A DNA stretch of 64,000 nucleotides from Hahella ganghwensis DSM 17046 (GCF_000376785.1 NZ_AQXX01000138.1:62001-126000), one strand, 5' to 3'. Positions 19,526-27,943 are shown, counted from the first letter of the stretch. Program-made: numbers and translations. The notes: a model not told the origin generated them from the letters alone.

Positions 19526-19554
19526 AAGGGCCTTCTGATTTTCAGAGGGCCTTT
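19526..19554. terminator. Bidirectional intrinsic terminator
   Basis: A 13-bp stem (AAGGGCCTTCTGA with TCAGAGGGCCTTT, two G-U wobbles) and a 3-nt loop lie between the converging barrel gene and the GH13 gene, serving the barrel gene and probably the operon opposite. Confidence 0.85.
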
Positions 19555-19565
19555 ATACTTTCTTA

Positions 19566-21308
19566 TCAGTGCAGCTTGTTTGATAACCAAAGATACTGAT
19601 AAGGCATCAGTGTGACCTGTGCTACGCGGTCTTCAAACACCTTTTCCGATATAAGATCGACCCATTGATCTGTGGCGATCAGGTTCAGCTCTGACAGGTT
19701 GAATGTCTGTGGCTGGTCACTGACGTTGTGGATGGCGAAAATACTTTGTCGCCGGTCGATACTCTGGCGCCAGAACGAAAACAACGCCTCTCCGGTGTGT
19801 AATGTATATTGCACCGCATTAGGATGAAGCGCAGGCTGTCGCCGGCGGATCTTCAACAGTTTGCGAATGGCATTGAACACTCTTTGGTTATGGGTGTCGT
19901 GTTCCAGTGCCTGTTCCAGGTTTTCAACCTGCCAGATATGACGGTTGATGGATCGATAATGACCGGTATGTTCCACGCGCTGATAATCATTTTCTGTGGC
20001 GAAGAAACTGTGGATATAGAAAGCGGGTATCCCTTCTAAAGACGCCATAATGGCGTGGGCGCACATGAAACGGGCAAACTGCCATTGATCCGGGCCATGC
20101 TGTGCAGTTCCCGAAAAAGCATTCCACAGACTGATGTTGATTTCATAAGGTTTAGCTTCACCGCTCGGTGTGGTGCGTGAGCTGACTTTACCTCCGAAAC
20201 GGGTCATTGTGGATATTAACGTGTCCAGTTCCCATTCTGTCAGCAAACCTTCCGTTGGTCTGACGCCGACCCCATCATGAGAGGCGATAAAGTTCAGATA
20301 CGTTGTGCCGTATTGTGCCGGGGGCATGGTCATCAGCCAGTTTTTCAGGTGAATACAGGAACCGGTAACCATGGTGTTAATGAGCAGCGGCGGCAATGAG
20401 AAGTTGTAGATCAGGTGGGCTTCATTGGCGTTACCAAAGTAAGTGAGGTTTTCCCGGTTGGGGATATTGGTTTCCGTGATTATGACGGCATCTGGGGCGA
20501 AATGTTCGATCATCAGGCGCAGCAGACGAATCATTTCGTGGGTTTCCGGCAGGTTGATACAGGGGGTGCCGGGCGTTTTCCACAGAAATGCGACTGCATC
20601 CAGCCGGAACCAACGAATGCCTTTATCCAAATAAAGCCGGATGATCTTGAGGAATTCCAGAAGGACATTGGGATTTTTGAAGTCCAGGTCCACCTGATCA
20701 TGGCTGAAGGTGCACCACACATAGCGGTCACCACGGTTGGTTTTGACTTCCCTTAACAGCGGTGAGGTCCTTGGGCGGACAACGGCACTGTGATCTTCCT
20801 CTGGTAATGCTTCAACAAAGTAGGAAGCACCGGGCTCTACATCATTTTTGTAGTTCTCAAACCACATGCTACGGCTTGAGCAATGGTTAATGACGAGATC
20901 GCCCATGACCTTGAACTTTTCGGTGATGGCCGATACATCGTCCCAGTTCCCAACGGATGGATTCACTGTCGTGTAGTCCATGACGCTGAAACCGTCATCA
21001 GAGCTGTAGGGAAAAAACGGAAGGATATGGACGGTGGATACACAGTCATTCAGGTGGCTGTTGAAGAAACGGGTCAGTGTCTGTAACGGTGCTTCATTCT
21101 CTCTGCGCAGACTATCCCCGTAAGTGATAATCATGGCATCACTTTGATCCCACAGATTGCGGTGGGGAGTCGGTGATGGCGTTTCGGCCGGTAAACCAAA
21201 TTGTTGCAGGCACTCTTTGGCGAAGTCTGCCGCGTCCAGATCCGGATAAAGTATTTGCAGATGTCCGATCAGGCGTTGCTCCAACGGTGACAACTGACTG
21301 CGTTCCAT
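19566..21308 (-). CDS. GH13 glycoside phosphorylase, probably glucosylglycerate phosphorylase
   Basis: A 580-residue member of the sucrose-phosphorylase-like branch of GH13 (subfamily 18). Catalytic residues are visible: nucleophile D237 in WFRLDAVAF, acid/base E279 in ITETNIPN and transition-state D345 in ASHDGVGV. In this branch, enzymes next to gpgS and a glycerate kinase are known to phosphorolyse glucosylglycerate to glucose 1-phosphate and D-glycerate. The neighbouring genes make that the best guess over sucrose phosphorylase. Last gene of the operon, 40 nt after gpgS. Cytosolic, intact. Confidence 0.85.
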   Translation of the reverse strand: MERSQLSPLEQRLIGHLQILYPDLDAADFAKECLQQFGLPAETPSPTPHRNLWDQSDAMIITYGDSLRRENEAPLQTLTRFFNSHLNDCVSTVHILPFFPYSSDDGFSVMDYTTVNPSVGNWDDVSAITEKFKVMGDLVINHCSSRSMWFENYKNDVEPGASYFVEALPEEDHSAVVRPRTSPLLREVKTNRGDRYVWCTFSHDQVDLDFKNPNVLLEFLKIIRLYLDKGIRWFRLDAVAFLWKTPGTPCINLPETHEMIRLLRLMIEHFAPDAVIITETNIPNRENLTYFGNANEAHLIYNFSLPPLLINTMVTGSCIHLKNWLMTMPPAQYGTTYLNFIASHDGVGVRPTEGLLTEWELDTLISTMTRFGGKVSSRTTPSGEAKPYEINISLWNAFSGTAQHGPDQWQFARFMCAHAIMASLEGIPAFYIHSFFATENDYQRVEHTGHYRSINRHIWQVENLEQALEHDTHNQRVFNAIRKLLKIRRRQPALHPNAVQYTLHTGEALFSFWRQSIDRRQSIFAIHNVSDQPQTFNLSELNLIATDQWVDLISEKVFEDRVAQVTLMPYQYLWLSNKLH

Positions 21309-21348
21309 AAATGTCCTCTATTGATGCATGGAAATGGTTTCCCGGCTG

Positions 21349-22569
21349 TCAGGCATATTGCGCCATATCGTCTTCTACAGCTGCGATTAATTGATCCAGG
21401 ACGCCGGGAAATGCGCTGTTAACCCGGTTCCAACTGGAGATAAAGGGGGCTTCCATCGGGTATTGAAGGAAGTGATTTCCGGCCTTCATGATATTGCTGG
21501 CAAATAGCTCCACCGCCTGCTCTTCCTGGTGCACATCAAAACTCAAACCGTTGATGACGGCATCGTTCCGGTAGGTTTCTACAAAATCCAATGCAATACG
21601 GAAATAGGTCGCTTTAATTGTTCGGAAAGTCTCCTGATTGAAAACGATACCGTTTGTAGCCAGCTTTCGAAAAATGGCTTTGGTAATATCGATCGACATT
21701 CTTGATAGACCGGTATCTTCATTTTCCAGAGACAGGTCCTGATGCTTGTGGTCATAAACGTCGGCGATATCCACCTGGCATAGCCGGTTATTGGAATAGT
21801 TACGTTTCATTTCACTGAGAACGCCAATTTCCAGGCCCCAGTCACTGGGGATGCGAATATCGTTCATTACATCACGACGGAAGGAGAATTCCCCTGCCAG
21901 AGGGTATCGATAGCTGTCCAGGTAATCCAGATAGTCCATATTCCCGAAAACCTTTTTCAATGCCCGAAGAAGAGGCGTCACCAACAGGCGGCTCACCCTT
22001 CCGTTCATCTTACCGCTGGCAATTCGTGAATAAAAACCTTTGCAGAACTCATAGTTGAAGTTCGGATTGGCTACCGGGTAGATCAGCCGGGCCAGCAGTT
22101 CCCGATCATAGGTCAGAATATCGCAATCATGCATAGCCACCGATTCAGCATTGTTACTGGCCAGGGTGTATCCCATGCAGAACCATACATTTCTGCCTTT
22201 GCCGGGCTCCAGAGGAGACAACTCTTCTCCCTTCAGGGTTTTATCCACAGCTCTTAACCTGGGGCCATCATTCCACAGGACTTTGTGCTTTTGAGGTAAT
22301 ACGGAAAAGAATTTTAATGCTTCCCGGTACTGATCCTCGTTAGCCCGGTCGAGTCCAATCACAATCTCTGTCAGGTAAGGTACCTGCTTAAGATGCTCGA
22401 TAATATTGGGCATGGCCTCGCCTTCCAGCTCTGAGTAGAGACAAGGCAGTATCAGGGCCATCGGCCTGGATTTGGAAAACTGGACCAGCTCGGCCTCCAG
22501 TTCCTCGACTGGACGTTGTGCCAGGTTATGTAGGGTGGTGATGATACCGTTCTGATAAAAATCCCCCAT
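21349..22569 (-). CDS. gpgS: Glucosyl-3-phosphoglycerate synthase (GT81)
   Basis: A 406-residue GT-A glycosyltransferase transferring glucose from an NDP donor to 3-phosphoglycerate, the committed step to glucosylglycerate. Seen: the donor-site ILPCLYSELEGEAMP, the DxD-type metal motif D148-C-D150 (MHDCDILTYD), a GKGRNVWFC loop and the conserved YPLAGEFSFRRD acceptor-region segment. Length fits the actinobacterial/proteobacterial GpgS family (300-420). It starts 26 nt after the phosphatase gene, so co-transcription is likely. A mannosyl version is possible, but the GT81 signature favours glucose. Confidence 0.88.
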   Translation of the reverse strand: MGDFYQNGIITTLHNLAQRPVEELEAELVQFSKSRPMALILPCLYSELEGEAMPNIIEHLKQVPYLTEIVIGLDRANEDQYREALKFFSVLPQKHKVLWNDGPRLRAVDKTLKGEELSPLEPGKGRNVWFCMGYTLASNNAESVAMHDCDILTYDRELLARLIYPVANPNFNYEFCKGFYSRIASGKMNGRVSRLLVTPLLRALKKVFGNMDYLDYLDSYRYPLAGEFSFRRDVMNDIRIPSDWGLEIGVLSEMKRNYSNNRLCQVDIADVYDHKHQDLSLENEDTGLSRMSIDITKAIFRKLATNGIVFNQETFRTIKATYFRIALDFVETYRNDAVINGLSFDVHQEEQAVELFASNIMKAGNHFLQYPMEAPFISSWNRVNSAFPGVLDQLIAAVEDDMAQYA

Positions 22570-22595
22570 AATGGGCTCCCGCTGTGTCTGTTTAA

Positions 22596-23498
22596 CTATT
22601 GTGGTTTTTGGCTGGCGTCTGGCGCCGCATCTGTTTGCGCGCCGGAATCCTTTAATACTTTAGAAACGGCTTCGGCCCAGCCTTCAGGCCCATAGTGTTC
22701 TGTCAGCCATACATCGTTTCTGTCCGGCACTTTCGGTGGCGGATGTGCCGGTGATCTGACCACAACGGCGATATCCGCTTTGCTCAACATGCCAACGTCG
22801 TTCTGGCCGTCACCCAGTGCCATCGTGGTCACGGCTTTTCCGAAGGCTTTGGTGTAGAGATCTGCGATCCAGAGCATGGCTTGTGACTTATCTGAGAGCC
22901 CCATGACATGGGCAAAGCGACCACCCCGTTGAATCTGCAGGTCCATATCGGACAACTCATTTGCGAAGCGCTTAAGGGCGCCGGGGGAATCCTGCCACAG
23001 CAATGGTTCGGTATATTCACGCTGCATGGCCAGACGCGCCTGAGCATCGGACAGGCCTGTCAGGTCAATAACATCCTGGACCGCCATGTCTGAAAAGCCG
23101 GTGAAGCGATAGCCGTCTCGCAGTTCCTGAATAATGTCGATCATGCGTGACCGGCTCGGAGCAAAAGCCTTCCGCCAATAGTCCCCAATATCTTCAAGAG
23201 GACTGATTTCATTTCCGCCTGGCAAAAGACCCAATTGGGAGGTTTTGGGAATATAGACGGCCGCACCGTTTTCGACGATAAATGCGTCTTGGTGGTGTAG
23301 CTGTTGTCTGAGTTCTATCAGCTCGGCAAACGTCTTACTTGTATTAAGAATGCAGGGAATGTGCTGCTTGAGGAGAGCTTCCAGTACGGGAGCGGCAGCC
23401 GCATGACTATAGGTGTGATGATCAAGCAGTGTTCCATCCAGATCTGTTGATATCAGTAGTGGGCTCATGCTGTTGTATATGGATACTGGTGCATCCAA
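22596..23498 (-). CDS. HAD-IIB phosphatase, glucosyl-3-phosphoglycerate phosphatase candidate
   Basis: A 300-residue HAD-superfamily enzyme of the mannosyl-3-phosphoglycerate phosphatase (MPGP-related) type. Motif I is D19-L-D21-GT with the nucleophile D19, motif II is NTSKT, and motif IV is LGDGQND. A FIVENGAAVYIP segment is typical of MPGP-like proteins. Between gpgS and a glycerate kinase, it would dephosphorylate glucosyl-3-phosphoglycerate to glucosylglycerate. An alternative start at 23468 (MSPLLIST) fits the fold but has no better ribosome binding site. Confidence 0.85.
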   Translation of the reverse strand: MDAPVSIYNSMSPLLISTDLDGTLLDHHTYSHAAAAPVLEALLKQHIPCILNTSKTFAELIELRQQLHHQDAFIVENGAAVYIPKTSQLGLLPGGNEISPLEDIGDYWRKAFAPSRSRMIDIIQELRDGYRFTGFSDMAVQDVIDLTGLSDAQARLAMQREYTEPLLWQDSPGALKRFANELSDMDLQIQRGGRFAHVMGLSDKSQAMLWIADLYTKAFGKAVTTMALGDGQNDVGMLSKADIAVVVRSPAHPPPKVPDRNDVWLTEHYGPEGWAEAVSKVLKDSGAQTDAAPDASQKPQ

Positions 23499-23514
23499 CT
23501 CTCTCTATTTGGAG

Positions 23515-23548
23515 GCCACAAAAGGTTTTTTCGAAAACCTTTTGTGGC
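23515..23548. other. 15-bp perfect hairpin inside the glucosylglycerate operon
   Basis: GCCACAAAAGGTTTT and AAAACCTTTTGTGGC form a perfect 15-bp stem with a 4-nt loop (TTCG on the plus strand, CGAA in the operon mRNA). No T-run follows on the transcribed strand. It lies between the kinase stop and the phosphatase start. A second, weaker arm pair (CCCTGG/CCAGGG) is at 23552-23574. Likely an mRNA processing or stability element. Confidence 0.6.
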
Positions 23549-23597
23549 AACCCCCTGGTTAATCGGTTGGCCAGGGATCGATACACGCGAAACAAGG

Positions 23598-24527
23598 TTA
23601 TCGGAATCGTGCCTGGCTGATTCTATGATCTTCCTGCAAATCCAATACCACATCTGCCACACTGGGGAGAGTTTCCAGGTTCCACCGGGTCAGGCGTTCA
23701 TAGTGCTGAATGAAGCGCTCCACCTGTTTGGGCGTCATGACTCGGTCAGGAATTTTCTCACCTTTGTCCAGGTAGGTTTGACGTAATTTCTGCTCCTGTA
23801 ATGACCGCCATTCCTTTACCTGTTCGAAGCCTGGAACCTTCAGCAGGATCAGATGATCCAGCAGTCCGAACCATTGTGCGTAACGGGTTCTCAACTGTTG
23901 GTTGACGTAGTCTCTCCAGGTGCCGTTCCGGTCCTCATCGGCTTCCAGCGGGTTAATCGGGGGAGTCAAAAGATCAGAGGGCTGTGGTTGGCTGCCGACA
24001 CACCATCCTTCAAACAAAACCACATCAAAGGGCCCGGTGACTGCTGGCCACTGAGCCTTAGCAAAGCAATCGTCCGTCGCCTTGTTAAACCTGGGCATCA
24101 GCACCGTTTCACCTTCCCCAGCATTCTGCAGGGATATCAGGGTCTGTATGCCCAGTTCAACATCGTGAGTACCAGGAACCCCTCTGGTAGCAAACAATGG
24201 GTGAATGTCTTCAGAAAGCTTTATACGGGCACCACGGGACAGATAAACATCGTCCAGCGAAAGGGAAGCACACGTCAGTTGAAACTGTTCTTCCAATATC
24301 AGCTGAAGAAAATGCACCAAAGTGGACTTCCCCGTTCCTTGTGCGCCACAAATGCCCCAAATTGGTGCTTTTTCTGAATCATGATGGTGCGCAATGTATT
24401 GCGCCGTCGGCAAAATACCTTTTTCCAGGGTGGATTCAAAACTGTCCGGTAACGCCTGCTGGTGCATGATGTCTCGTAGCTTTGTCACCAGATTTGGTTT
24501 GAGCTTTGAGGAAAGTTTATCGGTCAT
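23598..24527 (-). CDS. D-glycerate 3-kinase (GLYK-type P-loop kinase)
   Basis: A 309-residue P-loop kinase phosphorylating D-glycerate with ATP, of the plant/cyanobacterial-type glycerate 3-kinase family (COG4240). Walker A is at residues 61-69 (GAQGTGKST), followed by LSLDDVYLS and RGVPGTHD, both conserved in this family, and a Walker B-like FDVVLFEGWCVG. First gene of the glucosylglycerate operon: it would return the glycerate freed by the phosphorylase to 3-phosphoglycerate, the acceptor for GpgS. Intact, cytosolic. Confidence 0.88.
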   Translation of the reverse strand: MTDKLSSKLKPNLVTKLRDIMHQQALPDSFESTLEKGILPTAQYIAHHHDSEKAPIWGICGAQGTGKSTLVHFLQLILEEQFQLTCASLSLDDVYLSRGARIKLSEDIHPLFATRGVPGTHDVELGIQTLISLQNAGEGETVLMPRFNKATDDCFAKAQWPAVTGPFDVVLFEGWCVGSQPQPSDLLTPPINPLEADEDRNGTWRDYVNQQLRTRYAQWFGLLDHLILLKVPGFEQVKEWRSLQEQKLRQTYLDKGEKIPDRVMTPKQVERFIQHYERLTRWNLETLPSVADVVLDLQEDHRISQARFR

Positions 24528-24667
24528 GGTGTGGCATCCTGTTTCCCTGCTGTCGGTCGTAGGGTTAGTGAAAATGTACTCCTGGAGTTTGAATGCAACA
24601 ACTTTGCCTGGGGGCTTCGCTTGGAGGGAGAGTCGTTTCTGGTGAGAATAATGGAAGCTGCGAAGGG

Positions 24668-24973
24668 TTATTGGGACATGAATGGGGCATGGGCAAGTTC
24701 TCCTGTTTGAGAGGCTTCCTCGTAAGCTTCATTAACGCATATGCTGGCATCAGAATCGTCCTGCCAATCTTCGTCCCGATACAACTTGCACTGAATAACG
24801 TCTTGCAGAACGAGCTTAATGTTATTTAACAGCGAAGTTCTTACCTGCTCAATTGCCTCTTTTGAATTCTCAACAAAAACAACGGAATATCCGTATATGA
24901 ACTCGGAGTCATCAAAGTGAATTGGGCAACCGTCAAGTATTGTCGACTTTGTGATAACCACCCATTTAACCAT
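24668..24973 (-). CDS. Small hypothetical protein (101 aa)
   Basis: Not recognised. The start is an ATG at 24973 (a TTG at 24979 is also in frame). The protein begins VKWVVITKSTILDGCP and is acidic toward its end (DEDWQDDSD), with no signal peptide or membrane segment. Size, acidity and place beside another small orphan gene would suit an immunity-type protein, but no toxin partner is visible; this is inference only. The region is AT-richer than the flanking operons. Confidence 0.5.
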   Translation of the reverse strand: MVKWVVITKSTILDGCPIHFDDSEFIYGYSVVFVENSKEAIEQVRTSLLNNIKLVLQDVIQCKLYRDEDWQDDSDASICVNEAYEEASQTGELAHAPFMSQ

Positions 24974-25004
24974 TAACAAATGTTGCTTTCTTTTAAATTA
25001 AGAT

Positions 25005-25138
25005 TCAGTGCTGTTGATCGAGGCTTCCTCCTGGAACGGCTCCAAGCAGGTCCACGTGTCTGGACAGCTTCCAAATTTTGTAAGTCATAACTGCACAATC
25101 AAATTGGCCATTTGGACGAATATACTTGGCCGGGGTGA
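25005..25138 (-). pseudogene. Possible decayed ORF remnant between two small genes
   Basis: An open frame here reads ITPAKYIRPNGQFDC and on to GGSLDQQH then stop, looking protein-like, but its upstream continuation runs into the 81-residue gene in another frame and it has no convincing start. It could be the 3' end of a deleted gene. Weak evidence. Confidence 0.2.
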
Positions 25139-25384
25139 TCAGTAACCTCGCTCGAATGTTGGCTCTATCTTGGTGCCATCGATCCACACTGACATTTCAT
25201 CGGACCAGCCATAGACAATGATATCTTCGCCGTCGAATTCAACTTCTATTGAAGAAGTGGTTTGTTTTTCAGACTGAATCTTGACAGTGACGCCGTCATT
25301 TAGGGGATATTCCTCTGCCCATGGCTCAAGCACGAGTTTGATTTTTTTACGTGAGCTATTTCTAAAAAGTAGTGACTCAGGCAT
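25139..25384 (-). CDS. Small hypothetical protein (81 aa)
   Basis: A short acidic protein starting MPESLLFRN with an LEPWAEEYPL segment and predicted beta-strands (TVKIQSEK, SIEVEFDGEDIIVYGW). I recall similar small proteins of unknown function scattered in proteobacteria, often in accessory regions, starting with the same sense and an EPWA core; that is memory, not a search. AGGA lies about 10 nt before the ATG. No signal peptide. Confidence 0.55.
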   Translation of the reverse strand: MPESLLFRNSSRKKIKLVLEPWAEEYPLNDGVTVKIQSEKQTTSSIEVEFDGEDIIVYGWSDEMSVWIDGTKIEPTFERGY

Positions 25385-25597
25385 GCCAGCAAATTCCTGT
25401 ATGTATTCTCAATAAACCTACACCACTACAGGGATCATACTCATTTTCCCGTTGAGTCCATAACCTACTTCAATATGTCTAGGACAGAGTAATGAATCTC
25501 CATTTTGGGCTGACTCTATGGTTTATTGAATTGTTACACTGCTCCCAGTATTCGGAGAGAGCCAGGTAATAGATTTCAAGGACGGATAGGTTTTTGA

Positions 25598-25654
25598 TTG
25601 ACAAATAGATTGGGTTAGTATCAATATCGTTCCGTGTTCTGGAACGTGGAACGA
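25598..25654 (+). promoter_or_regulatory. Promoter and palindromic operator of the wHTH/nucleotidyltransferase pair
   Basis: TTGACA (25598-25603) is followed at 16-17 nt by a weak -10 (ATCAAT/TCAATA). Immediately downstream, CGTTCC (25628-25633) and GGAACG (about 25648-25653) form an inverted repeat enclosing a second palindrome, GTTC-TG-GAAC, ending 2 bases before the ATG. Placement suits autorepression by the wHTH product. Confidence 0.55.
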
Positions 25655-25656
25655 TT

Positions 25657-26256
25657 ATGTATATCTTAAAACCCCATGATATTGTCACTGCGTTAAAAAT
25701 TGGCCGTAATGAACAAGATGCTAGGTTAAAAAAGGTTGGAGATCTGGCACATCTGTTACGGAACAATACGGTTGGAGAGTTGGCAGAGGATCTTGAGAAA
25801 GGGAAAGGAGATATCTCGCGCTCTATTAACCGACTCATTCAGCTTGGCTTGATCGCCGAGAGGCGAAGAAAGGCTGACGATCCTGCTGTTAGCAATCGAA
25901 AATTCTACTCGCTGAATAGACGCGCGATGGTAGATCTATTGATTGGTAGCATACGTCATATATTTGCGCCTGAAAAAAAAGGCTATGGTCGTGGATTCCC
26001 CACAGGTTGGAATTGCCCACAAATTAAATCACCTATGAATCCTCCAGACATGCCTCTGGTATGGCCGACTCCAGGAGGGCAAGTTCAGGGTGAATATATC
26101 GAGCCTCTATATCCCAAATGCCCAGAGGTGGCTGAAAAGGACGAAGGGTTGTACCAATTATTGGCTTTGATTGATGTTGTGCGAATTGGAAAACCTCGGG
26201 AGCTTCAATACGCGAAAGAATTATTGGAAACGAAGATAATGGAACTATATTCATGA
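25657..26256 (+). CDS. Winged-helix antitoxin-like regulator
   Basis: A 199-residue protein with an N-terminal MarR-like winged helix (about residues 20-95): a TVGELAEDL helix, the recognition segment KGDISRSINRLIQLGLI and a wing with RRRKADDP then KFYSLN. The C-terminal half (about 100-199) is not recognised. Its stop overlaps the downstream nucleotidyltransferase start by 4 nt (ATGA), typical of antitoxin-toxin pairs. The ATG at 25657 follows the operator palindrome directly, with only a poor ribosome binding site. Probably represses the pair's promoter and may neutralise the toxin. Confidence 0.7.
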   Translation: MYILKPHDIVTALKIGRNEQDARLKKVGDLAHLLRNNTVGELAEDLEKGKGDISRSINRLIQLGLIAERRRKADDPAVSNRKFYSLNRRAMVDLLIGSIRHIFAPEKKGYGRGFPTGWNCPQIKSPMNPPDMPLVWPTPGGQVQGEYIEPLYPKCPEVAEKDEGLYQLLALIDVVRIGKPRELQYAKELLETKIMELYS

Positions 26257-26948
26257 ACTACAACCTTAATATTGAGCAGATAAAAACGGTTGCACTAGCC
26301 CTCAAGGATTTGAAGGATGAAGTTGTATTCGTTGGAGGTTCTACAACTGCTTTACTTGTTGATTCTCCCTCACTCGGAAAAGCACGGCAAACCGAAGATG
26401 TGGACTTTATTGTCGACATCGCACTTAAAACGGAATTGAACAAATTTGAAGTGCGAATGAGAGAGTTAGGATTTAGGAATGATACATCTCCTGGAGCGCC
26501 ACTTTGTCGCTGGTTAATTGGCTTTGGGGGAAAGTATTTGAAAGTCGACGCTATGCCGGTTGATGAAAGCGTTTTGGGTTTTTCTAACCAGTGGTATAAA
26601 GATGCAATCGAGACTGCGAATCTATTCGAACTTGACCAAGGTCTCTCCATTAAAGTTGTATCACCAATTTATTTCCTGGGAACCAAGTTTGAGGCGTTCA
26701 AGGGAAGAGGTAATGGCGACATTTTCTCCCATGACCTGGAAGATGTGTTCTATGTTTTGGAGCATCGTACTGGAATTGATCTGGAGGTTTATGAAGCTGG
26801 TGAAAGGGTAAAATCCTATTTGAAGTCAGAGTTTACAAATCTCTTAGACCACCCAGATTTGGATAATCATTTACCTGGTATGCTCGATCATCCAGATTCA
26901 GCAGAAGGGGTTGTTGCGAAGATGGTATTTATCTCTGAGAAGTGCTAG
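26253..26948 (+). CDS. AbiEii-like nucleotidyltransferase (toxin candidate)
   Basis: A 231-residue protein of the DNA polymerase beta-like nucleotidyltransferase fold. The hG[GS] motif is G28-G29-S30 and the metal site is D49-x-D51 in TEDVDFIVD; a later FLGTKFEAFKGR segment (with K) matches the third motif of AbiEii/MenT-type enzymes. Family members modify tRNA or other targets and act as toxins of type IV or type II systems; the SanaTA phage-defence system pairs a similar enzyme with an HTH protein. No complete match is claimed. Coupled to the upstream wHTH gene by ATGA. Confidence 0.72.
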   Translation: MNYNLNIEQIKTVALALKDLKDEVVFVGGSTTALLVDSPSLGKARQTEDVDFIVDIALKTELNKFEVRMRELGFRNDTSPGAPLCRWLIGFGGKYLKVDAMPVDESVLGFSNQWYKDAIETANLFELDQGLSIKVVSPIYFLGTKFEAFKGRGNGDIFSHDLEDVFYVLEHRTGIDLEVYEAGERVKSYLKSEFTNLLDHPDLDNHLPGMLDHPDSAEGVVAKMVFISEKC

Positions 26949-27308
26949 CTGCGGAGATCTGTTTCTCTTGTGTAGAAACACATGCCGTTCGACGCAGTTT
27001 CCAAGTGTCTTCCATACGTCTGGGGATATATAGAACCTTTTACTTTCTTATTAATCCACAGTGCCCTGCTCTACACATTCTAATCCACTCCAGAGCAAAG
27101 CCTGTAAATAGTTCAAGAAACTGTTTGACTTACCCCCCCGACCCCTATACTGTGGGCTCAGCTAGAAAGTAAGCCTCTTGTTTAAATTCTCCATTGCGTA
27201 GCATCTTAGTAGTCCTTCGTCCTGTAGTATCTAAATTTCAGTCTGATTTTTGTCGCTATCACATGCCTTCTCAAGGCATCACTATATTTTTCTACAGGTT
27301 ATTATTTT
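26949..27308. other. Intergenic region and long cold-shock leader
   Basis: No gene recognised. TTGACT (27125-27130) and TATACT (27146-27151) with a 15-nt C-rich spacer are a candidate promoter. Transcription from there would give a leader of about 150 nt before the csp start, the length known for cspA-type mRNAs that fold differently in the cold. Confidence 0.5.
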
Positions 27309-27518
27309 ATGTCTAATACAGTTACTGGCACCGTAAAATGGTTTAATGAGTCAAAAGGTTTTGGTTTCATTGAGCAGAAGTCTGGTCCCGATGTTTTCGC
27401 ACACTTCAGTGCTATTGTAAGCTCAGGTTTTAAAACTCTGTTGGAAGGCCAACAGGTTGAATTCTCAGTGACTCAAGGTCCAAAAGGCCCGCAAGCTGAG
27501 AATATTGTTGCGATTTAA
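27309..27518 (+). CDS. Cold-shock protein, CspA family
   Basis: A 69-residue single cold-shock domain that binds single-stranded RNA/DNA and melts secondary structure. RNP1 is KGFGFIEQ (residues 16-23) and RNP2 is VFAHFSAI (29-36); the start [18 protein letters not shown] is canonical. A long untranslated leader and a perfect terminator frame it as a single-gene transcript. The ribosome binding site is weak (AGGTTATT), usual for cold-shock mRNAs. Paralogue identity (cspA, cspD or other) cannot be decided. Confidence 0.96.
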   Translation: MSNTVTGTVKWFNESKGFGFIEQKSGPDVFAHFSAIVSSGFKTLLEGQQVEFSVTQGPKGPQAENIVAI

Positions 27519-27536
27519 TCGCGCATAGTTCTTACG

Positions 27537-27568
27537 AAAAAAGCAAGCCATCATGGCTTGCTTTTTTT
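27537..27568. terminator. Perfect bidirectional terminator after csp
   Basis: AAAAAAGCAAGCCA and TGGCTTGCTTTTTT form a 14-bp stem with a TCA loop, with T-runs on both strands. It serves csp and the convergent Spy-like gene. Confidence 0.93.
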
Positions 27569-27601
27569 ATGCCCGGAATAAATGCGGGCAATGATGCAAC
27601 A

Positions 27602-27943
27602 TTAGTCCCGCATTGCCACAAACTCTTCCTCTGTCGTAGATTCAACGACGCTATTGATGATGGCGACAAACTGCGCGTGCTGTTTTCTAGTTAGTACAGG
27701 CTCGAGCATTGCATAAGTTTCCCGGTAAAGTGCCAGTTCCTGTTGCCATTCTCGAGTTTTTAGTGCGAGAAATGCCTCCCGCTGTTTTTGCATGATCTCG
27801 ATATAGGCTGAAGCCTGATCGCTATTCAATGCCAGCAATTCAATCATTTCCCTGTCGACGTCAGCGTAGGGTTCCTGCGCTTTCACCAATACTGTCATTG
27901 AAGCCAGTAGCGCAACGGCGATCATCAGCACAAACTTCTTCAT
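27602..27943 (-). CDS. Spy/CpxP-like small periplasmic protein
   Basis: A 113-residue protein with a clear signal peptide (residues 1-22, ending VKAQ). The mature part is almost entirely helical and polar, with LALNSDQASAYIEIM and a C-terminal VLTRKQHAQF, resembling the LTxxQ motif of Spy/CpxP envelope-stress chaperones. The family call is by motif and size only. No two-component system adjoins it. Ends at the convergent csp terminator. Confidence 0.6.
   Translation of the reverse strand: MKKFVLMIAVALLASMTVLVKAQEPYADVDREMIELLALNSDQASAYIEIMQKQREAFLALKTREWQQELALYRETYAMLEPVLTRKQHAQFVAIINSVVESTTEEEFVAMRD

Noticed and set aside
26942-27172. Open frame of 76 codons after the nucleotidyltransferase gene
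   Set aside because: No ribosome binding site, no protein-like features, and it covers the likely csp promoter.
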